Shown here: positions 1 to 10,597 of the stretch, one piece after another
Layout of the letters: the number at the start of each line of letters is the position of its first letter
Position numbering within the stretch: the stretch's first letter is position 1
Assembly (NCBI GenBank): GCA_021030905.1
Contig: JAGFMI010000007.1
Span: 62,001-126,000 of the forward strand
DNA length: 64,000 bases
Source: Pyrenula massariospora
Taxonomy: Eukaryota > Ascomycota > Eurotiomycetes > Pyrenulales > Pyrenulaceae
Direction: 5' to 3'
The notes under the pieces: model-generated
The model's input: the letters and a program-made list of their open reading frames with translations, nothing else
The model's database searches: none
Told to the model about the DNA's origin: nothing
Program-made: the position numbers and the translations under genes

Positions 1-1198
1 ACAATGAAAAACAAGGGTGTTGATAGAAACTACAGAAAAAGGGCACATATCGAATTTTATAGCATACCTAGTTTCTGTAAGAGTGTACAAGTCTCCTTCG
101 GAGTTTTAGCCCCCAAATTTTGTTTTGGCGGATACGGAGGTCAGAAACTAAGCGACAAGCGCTGTGGAAGATGACTCACTCCAGCTGATGCTCAAACAGG
201 TAAAAACGGCGGCTTACTGACTCATGGCGCAAATCCATCAGGAAGAAGGCGCTGCTGATTCGTGTTGCCTTGACATTTCATGCGTCAAACGCTTCTCCAA
301 GTCATTGTCAATCGAGTGTTATGAATCAGGAACGAAGGGAAGAACAAGGCCGTTGGCGCCTTGCAGCCATACGACATCATTAGCACTAGATAGCTGCAAG
401 GCACTTCGTCAAGAGCGCAGTGCGTGACATATCGACACAGCCCATATTCTGCAGCTGGTGCTTGAGGTGATCTGGCATTGGATTTTTTTGAAGGCGATAG
501 TTTCGAGAAACTTGGCCAAGGCGCTAACCCGATTTTGGCGGCCGATTTTGCAAGAGAAATCCGCGGCGCTTCTGAACAAGTTCAATGAGGTATTCGTGTT
601 TCTCATTTGTGAACGCGATGCTAAAACCTATGATGCTCATTGAAATTTATCATTCTGCGGTCGTGCTCTTTCAATTCCGTGCAAATGGCTCTTTAGCTAT
701 GTTCACGGTTCAGTGGCTAGCGAACGCTTCACTACCAGGTTAGGAGAGATCTCTTCCAAAAAATCACGATCTAGCCTCTAAGCCTTGAAAATTTTTCCAT
801 GAGAAGTACGCGGCTGTAACGCCAAAATCGATCCGGTCTCCTGTCTGTCAAGCTTGGGCGAGGGTCTGTTCCAGCCGCAGAAACGAAACAAGCAGGACAG
901 GGTTCATTAGATCCCGCCCGGCCCATCTATCCGAATCGCTCACAATATCGGACAAAATACTCTGCACCAGTCAACATCGACTTCTATTTCTCCATGGTAA
1001 ACAAATTCGTGGCCAAGCGGTCCTGACAGTGCCTTTCAGATTTTCCAGAATGGGAACGGAGGAGGACCCTTGAAATGATTGTGCATCTGGAATCACAAGC
1101 TCAAATAGGTTTCGAAGCTCATCCTTTTTCTTTTACCACTAGGTGAAATTTCCTCTTTATAGTATTTTCTCATCTTTCCCCGTTCTATTGCCGTGAGC
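1..1198. other. gene-free left edge and upstream region of the GH5 gene
   Basis: I see no supportable gene here. Open frames between 224 and 643 overlap on both strands, are shorter than 70 codons and match nothing I know. A TATA-like run, tttatagtat, lies at about 1156-1165, roughly 40 bases before the GH5 start, and could be its core promoter. Confidence 0.5.
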
Positions 1199-3066
1199 AT
1201 GCTTTCATTTCGTCAATGGGCTTACTGCGCCGCGTGCGTTGCTGCCTTCCTTCCTTCCTCGCTGGCCCAGGTCAAGTGCAACGGGACCTTCAGCCAAATT
1301 TCCGCATCATCATTTGTAAATTCGCTGAATCCAGGTTGGAATATCGGAAATACTCTTGATGCGATACCAAGCGAAGGTGATTGGGGTCCTGCCTTGGAAT
1401 TCTCGACCCTGCAAAATGTCAAAGAGGCGGGTTTTAAAGGAGTTCGAATCCCAGGTCAGAACAAGCAATGCATACTTGACTCGGCTTGCTGATGGTCGGC
1501 AGTGACTTGGGCCTACCATTTTATCAACGATTCGTCCCCGTACAACGTCGATCCAACCTGGATGCAACGAGTTGCTGAAGTCGTAGAATGGGTAGACTCC
1601 CTCGGCTTCTACGCGATCCTTAATGTGCATCACGATTCCTGGATATGGGCCGACCTCTCAGTTGCCAATGCAAACTATACGCAGATCGAAGACAAGTTTT
1701 ATCGGCTGTGGTATCAGATTGGAACCCAATTTGCCTGCGCATCATCCCGTTTGGCGTTTGAGCCATTGAATGAGCCGTCAGGAAGTACTCAAGAGCAGGC
1801 AGCGGAGCTCAACAAGCTTAACAATATTTTTTTGAGGGCCATTTCAGAAGCTGGGGGGTTCAACTCTCAACGCGTCGTAACCCTCGTTGGTCTTGGCGAG
1901 GATTCGATCAAGACTTCCCAATGGTTCGAGCGCCCAAGTTCGAATACTACGAATCCTTGGGCAATTCAATACCATTATTATTCGCCGTGTATGCTGTTCT
2001 CTCTGGCTAAAATTAAGTTCAAAGGTTGCTAATGGTACAGCAGATGACTTCATTTTTAGTGCATGGGGAAAGACCATTTGGGGTAGCGACGCTGACAAAG
2101 CTGCTCTTGAAACCGATCTGTCCCTCATCCGTGATAATTTTACGGACGTTCCACTTCTAATCGGAGAATGGTCAGCGTCGCCAGATACTACCGAGACTGC
2201 TGCTAGATGGAAGTACTTCGATTTCCTAGTGCGAACTGCCGCAAAGTATGACACCGTGACCATGCTCTGGGATTGGAGTTACCATTACGCAACGCTCCCT
2301 TGGCCCGACCCTACAGCGCAAGACATTCTGATCAACGCGAGTAACGGGGTCAACAATGCCCTGACCGATAGCACCGAAGATCCAAACGCAGTGAGCCAGG
2401 ACAGCTCGGCCTACGTCTATCAACAGCTAGGCGCTGTTGTCAAGGACCAATCTCTTCCTTTGATCTTGAACGGCAATAGTCTTCAATCCATTGAGTCAAG
2501 CTCCATGTCGACTTTGCAAAGCGGCAGCGACTATAATGTTGAGGGGAGCAACGTGACCCTGAAATCTTCGTTCTTATCCACAGTCTTTTCTTCTAACTCT
2601 ACCGCTGGCCCCAGAGCAAATTTGACATTTCATTTCTCCGAAGGGGCTGATCTACAAATCCAAGCCGTACAATGGGACACGCCGACATTGGCTTCCAACT
2701 CGTCATCGGCCGTCACGGGGTCAGATCTTCACATCCCAATCAGCTGGAAGGGACTGTCCCGGCTGGCGACCGTGAAGGCGGTAAAGAGCGACGGGTCATT
2801 CCTGGAAGACAGCTGGACACAGTACCTCGGTCCGTTACAGCAGGGCCGACTGGTAAGCACTCAACCTTCGCACGAATAGATGTATTGGATCAAATCTGAT
2901 AAGACTACAGACCTACAGCTCTCATTACAATTACGACGGCTCGAGCGTAACGCTCACGGCACAGGTTATAAGTGATGTGGTTGCATCGGGTCAAGCGACT
3001 ACTTTTACCTTTGAGTTCTATCCAAGAGTACCTGGAAATGCGGTCAACTATACGCTGAATGTTTGA
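1199..3066 (+). CDS. secreted GH5 endo-beta-glucanase with C-terminal CBM46/X2-like modules
   Basis: Four exons (1199-1454, 1503-1988, 2044-2852, 2911-3066) join into 568 residues. The ATG at 1199 gives a signal peptide ending near SSLAQ. The catalytic barrel follows: NVHHDSW, the acid/base Glu in EPLNEP (about residue 175) and the nucleophile Glu in LIGEW (about 288). The segment from about residue 380 reads like an X2/CBM46 module (LILNGNSLQSI, GSDYNVEGSNVTLKSSFL), and a second beta-rich, Ig-like part runs to the end. This order resembles the bacterial GH5_4-Ig-CBM46 enzymes that act on beta-glucan and xyloglucan. It probably works outside the cell on plant polysaccharide. The subfamily is inferred from motifs; the GH5 assignment is firm. 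An in-frame GTG at 1193 is not a likely start in a fungus. Confidence 0.88.
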
Positions 3067-4085
3067 GTGACATGAGAACTAAGGATGTCGAAAGCAGGTA
3101 GATAGCAGATGGGGAATGATGAGTGAAATACTACCCTTCTACAAACAATACCAATCTACTATCGGGATCTGACTAAACATGCCACCATGCAGGAAATCAA
3201 CGTCTTAAATATTCCAGCCCGGTCCCATCTTCCAGCAGGCAAGCCAAAGCAAAAGGTCGTCCCAACATCTTGAAACCCCTCCGCCCATGCGTCGGCGGGC
3301 TGGTCCCGTTGGGTGGCGCAAGCCTCCGCCTCCGCATGTCCACCCACACTCCGCCCGCTGCACTGAGCGGCCAAATTCCGGGACCAGAACTACCAGCTTG
3401 TAAGGTGCAGATTTTGAACCCCGAAATTTTTTAATTGGTCGGCGTGCGGGTGTTGATTAGGGGTCTTGATAGATGTGATTCCGAGACTTGGTAGCTAGGG
3501 GCTTGTCACTGCGATATTTATTCTTAGCTTTAGAATTGAACTATTCGATTGCTGGTTCTGTTCCTGATACACGCATGAGATGGTCTCTATGCGCTAGCCC
3601 AGCAGCTTGGCTCGTACCTGGTTGTTGAAAGGAAGGTGATATATTTGAACCCCTCCCTTTTCCAAGCTGGAGAGTTGATCGCTCGTGCAGCAAGAAGTAT
3701 TGTATCTGTAATATGCTACGCCGGCCTGTAGAGAGAAGTTGACCATCGGTGTATTGACTGGGTGATGCTGCTTGGTCGAATCATGTCCCTGCTAGCTTAT
3801 GGTGTTCTTTTCTGTGATAGGCTATACAGTTACCGCTCACAGCAGGAGATGGGCTTCTTGTCGATATTTCTGGCCTTGTAAAACGCGGTATTATGTATAC
3901 ATTTAATAGACAACGGCAAGTTAGATATCCAAGCCGACAGAACTAGCGCCGATGTGGATAGACACATAGACATAAAGCCGGCCATCAAGGTGAGCCGATG
4001 ACAAAACAAGGATGCAAAAGCACACCGCGGCCTCGGTAAGCCAGATCAACGACCCTCAGAGATATTACTGCGTATGTGTATTGTA
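3067..4085. other. intergenic region between two convergent genes
   Basis: This is the 3' flank of the GH5 gene and of the opposite-strand HExxH gene. It has no recognisable coding segment. A GC-rich block at about 3230-3370 stands out from AT-richer flanks, but its open frames carry no known motif. Confidence 0.5.
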
Positions 4086-5108
4086 TTACGTCACCCGTGT
4101 ATCACGGGGAGCGCTCTCAGGCGTGTACCGATACAGCTTCCCTTGACGCACAAGCGGGAGAGCTCTCAGGCGCCAACCGCGCTCTTTCAGCCTGGCAAGT
4201 GCCGCATAAAAGACGAGGTTGTTGACGTTCCGGAGCGAATCGAAGGTGTCGCGAATTGATATTACGTCTTCCCACGTGTAAGCCAATTCTCCCTGCTCGT
4301 TAGGTGATTTGATGTCATCGAGCCTCCATGGAGGGAAATGGCAAAATTCGTGGAAAATAGTAAAGCTTGTTATGGGCATCAGCATGTTGATGCTATCGAG
4401 CTTGCTTAGGTCGTGGCTTAGAGCGAGCCATTCTAATGTAGGGACACCTTCGGGATCCAGCGAGTTATCGCAGATGGTGACAGTGGCCCAAATCATTTCT
4501 CGAGGGTAGCCAGGGTATTGGGCCCACACGGACGCCGGGTCCCATGTCATAGCTGTACGACCAGTAATTTGACACCCGCGGTCGGAGCCCATCGCGATCC
4601 TGTTGGGACGGTCCACCCATTCCTGGTATTGTCCATTTATTGAGTCGGGAGGCAATGGTCTTTGGGCCTGAGGAACATAATCAGCCGGAGGGCTCTCCAG
4701 GTCGCTACGAAGCTGCCATCTAGATGTGCCATCTAGCCTGTCGTTGTCACAGTAATAACGATAGTTTCCTGTCGGTTGTTGGTCAGGTCGTACGTTTGGA
4801 TCTGCCTTCAACTCCGCCAACGCTGTGAAGATGTCATGAAGGCGATCAAAGACAGCTTGTCCCTTGGGCTCAGCCAGGGTAGCCTTGAAGATCGTGCGAA
4901 AAACAAACACGTTGTAAAGATCATCTGCATCTGCGAGCATTCTCAATGCGCTTTTTGCCATCTGATTTGCTGATCTCAGGCCCTGGGAGAAGAATGTTCG
5001 CTTATGCTTTTCTGCCCCACACGAGCGGTCGACCCAAAATGTAAATGGATCCAAGCTGGAAACGAATGACACCAATACAAGCACTAAGATGGTCGCTGGT
5101 GTTTTCAT
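4086..5108 (-). CDS. secreted metallopeptidase-like protein with HEFCH motif (intronless paralogue)
   Basis: A single open frame of 340 residues begins with a clear signal peptide (MKTPATILVLVLVSFVSSLDP). It carries HEFCH at 4338-4352, a fit to the zincin motif HExxH, preceded by a hydrophobic strand (SFTIF). About 20 residues later come an AYTW segment and a conserved NxxNLVFYAALARL stretch, which recalls the layout of deuterolysin-like (M35) peptidases. I could not identify the third metal ligand with certainty. A mid-protein YRYYCDND...SRW block is shared with the gene at 31979-33227, so the two are paralogues. Secretion and family are visible in the sequence; peptidase activity is inferred. 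No intron is needed, unlike the paralogue. Confidence 0.8.
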   Translation of the reverse strand: MKTPATILVLVLVSFVSSLDPFTFWVDRSCGAEKHKRTFFSQGLRSANQMAKSALRMLADADDLYNVFVFRTIFKATLAEPKGQAVFDRLHDIFTALAELKADPNVRPDQQPTGNYRYYCDNDRLDGTSRWQLRSDLESPPADYVPQAQRPLPPDSINGQYQEWVDRPNRIAMGSDRGCQITGRTAMTWDPASVWAQYPGYPREMIWATVTICDNSLDPEGVPTLEWLALSHDLSKLDSINMLMPITSFTIFHEFCHFPPWRLDDIKSPNEQGELAYTWEDVISIRDTFDSLRNVNNLVFYAALARLKERGWRLRALPLVRQGKLYRYTPESAPRDTRVT

Positions 5109-6246
5109 AGTACTTTGGTGAGGCTCAAGGTCGAGTCATATGTCGAATATTTTTATGTGCCCCAGGAAAGGAAGAGGCGAAGACGCCTCGAGGAATAAAT
5201 CGTCTTCTCTTTGACCAGCATTAAATTTATTGTTCCAAGTAATCCTATGCTGGCATGGCGATATATCGAGAGCCAGTCCTTTGAAGGCTTGCTGCAGGGA
5301 AAATGGGTCTATGAGCCTTGTTGCCAGTCATGTTGGTCGCCTGTGCTGCGGATGATACGTGACATGGAGGTCTCTTTTCATTCATATAGCTGTGCAATTG
5401 CTAAACAAGAATCCATACACTCGCGCATCATGCTTCACTTCAGAAGGGTGTAAGCGATTTATTACTCTGTGTTAATCGACAATAGTATCGGTATCTAAAC
5501 CTTTCTCAAATGCCTAATTCTTACCCAGACTAACAGTGCTCAGGCAACGCCCCTTAGTAACTTACTTCAAAGATGATGAATGCATTCTGGGGCCACTTTC
5601 ACCATCAATAGCGGTATATTCGTTGTTTGCCGTAATATCCTCTGGTTTGGTCTTAGTAAAGATGATTCTGTAGCATGAATCAACGTCGGTCTTGACTTGA
5701 AAATGATGGAAGTCTCTTTTGGAGTCTGCTGCATCGGAAAGAAAGAAGTCATTTTGCCATGAGAAGTTTGAAAATGGACGAATATCGGCTGCTTATCGCG
5801 AAGTCTATATATCTTGGGTTCACCGGCAAGCGAAGATGCTCGTAAACAACTGGGTGCGTAGGGGGTTTGAAATTACCATATTCATACACGATTATTGGTG
5901 CTGGTGGTCGCGTTGGTGATGCCAAGGTTTTTGGCCTCAACCCTCCAGCACTTCGCCTCTCCCTCCTAATACTCGGCAACACAATGCCAAATGCCTTTCG
6001 GCGGCCCGTTCTAGTGAGCTGAAAGTGAATTGTCATGCTAACTTCATAAGCTACTGTAAGTGGTGTATTTCGCCTTTCTTTTGCGCATGCAATGTGCCTC
6101 GTTTGGCTCATCGAGATCAATGGCTGCTGCTCGCTTCATGGCATGGACATCTTGAGCCACGACGGAATTAAGTCTTCGGACTATGAGAACGGCCCTCGTT
6201 TTTCGATAACTTGTCCTATAGAAATACTCTCCTGAAACATCCGATA
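5109..6246. other. divergent intergenic region
   Basis: This is the shared upstream region of the HExxH gene (-) and the alpha/beta-hydrolase gene (+). Short open frames on both strands overlap each other and show no family motif. A small upstream exon of the hydrolase cannot be excluded. Confidence 0.45.
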
Positions 6247-7700
6247 ATGGACGGTGAACAAAAACGAAAGATTCTTGCACAATTCCCACGATCCCCAATT
6301 TGGGATGAAACTACACAGAACATTGTGGATACTACTCGTGCTTTCATCCACCGGAAACCCCAACCGACCATATCACAGCTTCAAGAAGACAGTTCGAAGA
6401 GTAAACCGCTTGATGATAGCTTCCACTTCGTCTCGACAGTTGTCCCAGTTCCGCCCGAAGATGACGCAAGGCTAGCTCTATTCAAAGCGATCCAATCCTT
6501 TGGGCGACTTGACCACGAGAATCCTCCGGCTGCGGAAATAGCATTGGAATGGATTAGTGACAGAACTGAAGGGGCCAGAGCAACCGCTCACAGGAACGTC
6601 AATCTCCACGACAATATAGCAGACCTTTCGGCCGAAACAAAGAGCAAGAGAATGATATTGCACATCCATGGAGGGGGCATGTTGTACGCCTCTCTCGATA
6701 TATGACCAATTTTCTTTGCTGACACCCTGGCAGTCAAGGGAGTCCTGCTTCGTATCGTGCGACAACATCCACCCTTGCGAGACTAACACAGAGCCGGGTT
6801 GTATCAATTGAATATCGTCTATGTCCACAACATCTTTTCCCTGCCTGCCTCCTCGACGTCTTTATTACCTACCTTACTTTGCTGTACCCCCCGCCTGAGA
6901 GTGAGCATCTACCCATCGATCCTTCTACAATCGTCATTGCTGGAGACTCGGTTGGAGCTTTGCTAGGATTTAGCCTACTTCAGGTACTTTCTCAGACCAA
7001 AGCATATGCACCTATATCTTTCCACTCTCGTCGCATTTCATTCCCTTTACCATATCCTGCCGGAATCGCCGGAATGAGCACCGTTGGCGAGCAGATTTTT
7101 GGTATGCGCTCCTGCGAGACCAATCGTGTCCATGATCTTTTCCTGGATGTGACATGGGCTTATCCAGATTACCCACCATGCCACGTTTGGCCTAAGAAGC
7201 CGCCAAGTGCGAGCATCATTGGAAGAGATATTCTGAATTTCACCAACCCGACCATATCACCCTGTCTGGCTACAACCTGGGAGGGCTGTCCACCTATGTG
7301 GTTCGGATGTGGGGAAGACCAGTTCATAGATGGTGCAAAAGCTATTGCTCGCCGTGCTAACCAACAAGGCGTTCATGTAACATGGTACGAATTCGAGGCT
7401 ATGCCGCATTGCTTCCCAAATTTACCTGGTTTGAGTCGATCCAAGCAAGCCACTATTTTAATGGAGCAATGGGCAGCATTTTGCCGCCGCTGCGCGGAAG
7501 AGCCAGAGAGCCTAGGACCGAGCCCACAGGTATTTAAAGTGCGTTTCAAAGATCTCAGGAAAGAGAGGATGGCTCTAGAGACGCTGGAGGACCCCACTTT
7601 CAAGGAATTGGAGTATTTGTTCAAGGCCCGGCTCGAGCAAATGCAGCGCCAATTCGATCGAGATTGGTCGCGCAAAACAGATAGAATGGCAAACTTATAA
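6247..7700 (+). CDS. alpha/beta-hydrolase fold-3 (HSL-like) esterase
   Basis: Two exons (6247-6683, 6734-7700) give 467 residues. The 50-base intron ends in gacaccctggcag and restores the oxyanion-hole segment as HGGGMFQGSPASYR, typical of hormone-sensitive-lipase-like esterases. The nucleophile elbow is GDSVGA (usual form GDSAGG), the acid is probably the Asp in GCGEDQF, and the base the His in MPHCF. A charged, Gln/Arg-rich C-terminal extension of about 60 residues follows the catalytic domain. There is no signal peptide, so it is probably intracellular. The substrate is unknown; relatives cleave acyl esters of lipids or secondary metabolites. The ATG at 6247 is the first in frame; the open frame extends slightly upstream without an ATG. 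Confidence 0.82.
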
Positions 7701-8528
7701 CTCGAACAAGGCCAAGAAGGTGACACTCACTATTGCCAACAGAGTGAAGCTCAAGCCCCAACATCTCTGATTGTAACCGAATATTGCGAATGCCAATCGA
7801 GGCGTCAAGGAGCGTTGGGAGTAGTGGCCTACTACGTCTTACCTTACTCACTAGTGATAGTAGCACTGACCTACCAAGGGAAAAAAGGAGCAGCACGCCA
7901 GTCAACTCGGATTTTGAAAGGGTATACAACCTTCTCGGCCTCGGGGAACCAAGACTTTGCACCTGGATTACTCTGGTGCTCGAAAGCCGGCTAAGTAAAT
8001 AGGTAGATAGATAGGTCGTGAATCCTAACCAATAAAACCAAGATCTTCTTCAACGGGCTCACAGTAGGCATCCATCGACTTTAGACCAGGGTTTTCTCTG
8101 CCCTAGGAAGACCTGTGGTTATTAGGGCTTGGAACACTCTGAGGTGCTAATTATAGAATAGCAAAGACCCTGCCCGTGTAGAAACGATGAGTATGAGGTA
8201 CGTACACCCCAAGGGAGAGTAAATAAAAGCTGTCTGTAGCACAAATGACGATCTGGATTCTTGTGGGATCAGGTTGTAGAGTAAGGAACATGGAGACATA
8301 GTCACGGAAAGGGCTTAACCTACATCTCTCCTATTTGGGCGCAGACTAAGAAAGGCCGCCGATGCCTACAGGCAGTATGAGAAAATCATCGATTGCTCAT
8401 TGGATCCCATTATCAAAATGTTAAATTAGTGTCATACTGACTGCATCGAGCACGGAATGGACACATTGTTCGAGGAGTAAAGTCTATATAGGTCTATCTC
8501 AATATGTCCATCTTAATATCTCCAAATT
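7701..8528. other. intergenic region between convergent genes
   Basis: The 3' flanks of the esterase and of the lysozyme-like gene meet here. Short open frames at 7621-8002 lie on both strands with no motif. Nothing else is recognised. Confidence 0.5.
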
Positions 8529-10020
8529 TCACGACGACGCCCCCGGACACATCGACTTGGCGTAAATCCAACCTGTCAACCGATTCGCAATATCCGAAAC
8601 ATAACAAGCCGTTGCCCCATTTCCATTGCTCAGATCCCCGTCGGCGGCAATCGCGCCGCTGTTGTACATTCTCGCCGCACTGTACGCGTTTCCGTACGTG
8701 TTCAGGTGCTGCGCCAACCCGGGTCCGGATTTGGTCCCCTGCGTTCCATCTTGCACCATCTGAAGAATCGATTGGGAAGGGCTGGAGGATGAAAAGCTCG
8801 CTCCATTGGCGGACTGCATCAGGCCCGGGTTTTTCACACCGTTGTTGGTGGTCGGGATATGAACACACCCGTGCGACTATGCTGTTAGCTAGTTGCTAAT
8901 GATGGTTGCGAACTCGCACACTTACCTCTTGGAGTATCACAGCTAAAATGAACCTGTGGTCGACGAGTGATGCTGAGGCGCGTGACTGGATTGCATTGTA
9001 GATATAAGTTATTTCCTTGTCACTTTGGTCGTTAGTAGTGCTTATCGTCGTCTAGGACAGGAGTACTAACGTGACATCCTTTCCATACCCTAAGATCTTG
9101 CATGACTGAAGTATCACGTTCCTGTTGGCCTCCCACATGTTAGCGAACGATACCCATTCCTCCTTTGGAGGGAAATGTGGTGCTGGGCCAGAATAGTAGA
9201 TGTATCTGTCTGTGCCTGCGCCTGCACCGTCATCCGTATTGTTCGCATCTTTTGAAGCTCCTCCGTTGGTGAAGGCTGAACTGTTAGTGACCTGTGTGTA
9301 TGATGGTGTGTACTTGAAGGAGTGCTTTTTGGATACAGCTATAGCCACTGCAAGTACTATAATAATGATTAAAGTAACTGGAATTACTATAACAAGAATT
9401 TTCTTTTTCCAGCTCCATCTTCTAGATTTGTGGTCTTCATATCCAGCATACTTTCCCTCGGTTTTGTACTCATCGGTGGAGCTTCCGTAAAATGTCTCGG
9501 AGTGGTATGACATGCGCTTTTCGTCGTAATCTTGACGAATTCGGGGGTCGTGATGCTGTTGGCGTTTGTTATGGTCGTGCCGATCGTGGCGTTCTTTACG
9601 TCGATGGTGGGCCGAGCTTTCTCTTGCATGGCGGTGATTGTGGCTGTGTTGCTGCAGATCATGCAGATAATCGGCGTTGTATTGATTGAGATGACTATAA
9701 GTTAATTCGGCTGGGTCTGGATTGTTAGTTGTTGAAGGTGGGGTTGGATCAATTGACCAATGCAATTCCTTCAGGTCATGAGCGGCACGAAAGCGGGATT
9801 CTGTGTCTTCCTGCGCTCTTGAAGGCAAATGTGCTCGTTCCGGCTTTGAGTCGTCGATGTTGTCGTCGTCGAGCGGCTTAGAGGTGGCCGTAGTGTTGAT
9901 CTTGACAGGAGACGCAGATTCTCTCTTCGCGCGGCGCTTTGCTCTTCTTTCGCGGCGACGAGCGCGCCGACGTTCGTAATCAGAAGCTGTCTCATCTTCA
10001 AATGGTGCCATGGTAGTCAT
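8529..10020 (-). CDS. type II membrane protein with extracellular lysozyme/SLT-like domain
   Basis: Three exons (10020-9071, 9022-8926, 8876-8529) with introns of 48 and 49 bases give 464 residues. The N-terminus is cytosolic in style: Arg-rich (RRRARRRERRAKRR), then His/Arg-rich. One hydrophobic segment (ILVIVIPVTLIIIIVLAVAIAV, about residues 209-230) follows a KKK stop, so the remainder should face outside. The outer domain contains EEWVSFANMW, then ILQES-GC with a candidate catalytic Glu at about 349, then NPGLMQ at about 366-371. ES followed by GLMQ is the hallmark of soluble lytic transglycosylases and goose-type lysozymes. It may cut a chitin- or peptidoglycan-like glycan at the cell surface. 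Fold and topology are well supported; substrate is inferred. Confidence 0.78.
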
Positions 10021-10597
10021 GAACCGCGTATATGCATAAATAATGGATGAATGGGAAGACGCAAGATATACTTGGGACGACTAACTACAGGTGCTATAAA
10101 CAAAATCGAGGCTGTTACAGGTTGCTGGGACAACCATAGAAAGATAACACCAGCACCAATTATCAGTGATTTATGTCTCTATGTACCTAAGGTACTTATC
10201 TGGAAATGAATGGTCTTGGCCCTAGCCTACCTAGGTAAGTGACCGTTACCGGGACAACGAGCAGGTCTGGATCTGCTTGATGGAAGTGCAGTGCGCCAAA
10301 TTGAAATCTTGGCGATAAGGGAAGGCACATAGGAAATGTTCTATGCGGCTAACGCGCGGATTTTCCGTCTAAATAACGTCAACGCAATGTCGTGAATTAC
10401 GCGATTTCGTTGATTTAGCTAACTAACAGTTCCAATTATCACCCTGACCTTTGGCGCCTTCTTCAACACAGACAGCGTTAGTCCGATTCCTCACATCCTG
10501 GAATTGGTCTTAGCAGCGCTTGTAGCTGCGATTGTTGCATCAGCTATGCCACTCACTCTCTAGCTCTCATCAGACAGTAGGTGCCTGTGTTTCACCG
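10021..10597. other. intergenic region
   Basis: This stretch lies upstream of the lysozyme-like gene (-) and downstream of the large membrane protein (-). It has no coding signal. At 10187-10240 it holds CCTAAGG and CCTACCTAGG-like words similar to the palindrome near 48315. Confidence 0.45.

Noticed and set aside
224-643. Three short open frames near the left edge
   Set aside because: They overlap on both strands, have no motif and are the length expected by chance.
1440-1456. tRNA-like GGAGTTCGAATCCC word
   Set aside because: It lies in the GH5 coding frame at the end of exon 1 and no cloverleaf can be drawn around it.
8504-8899. 131-codon plus-strand frame
   Set aside because: It is antisense to the lysozyme-like exons, whose motifs and splice sites explain the region.
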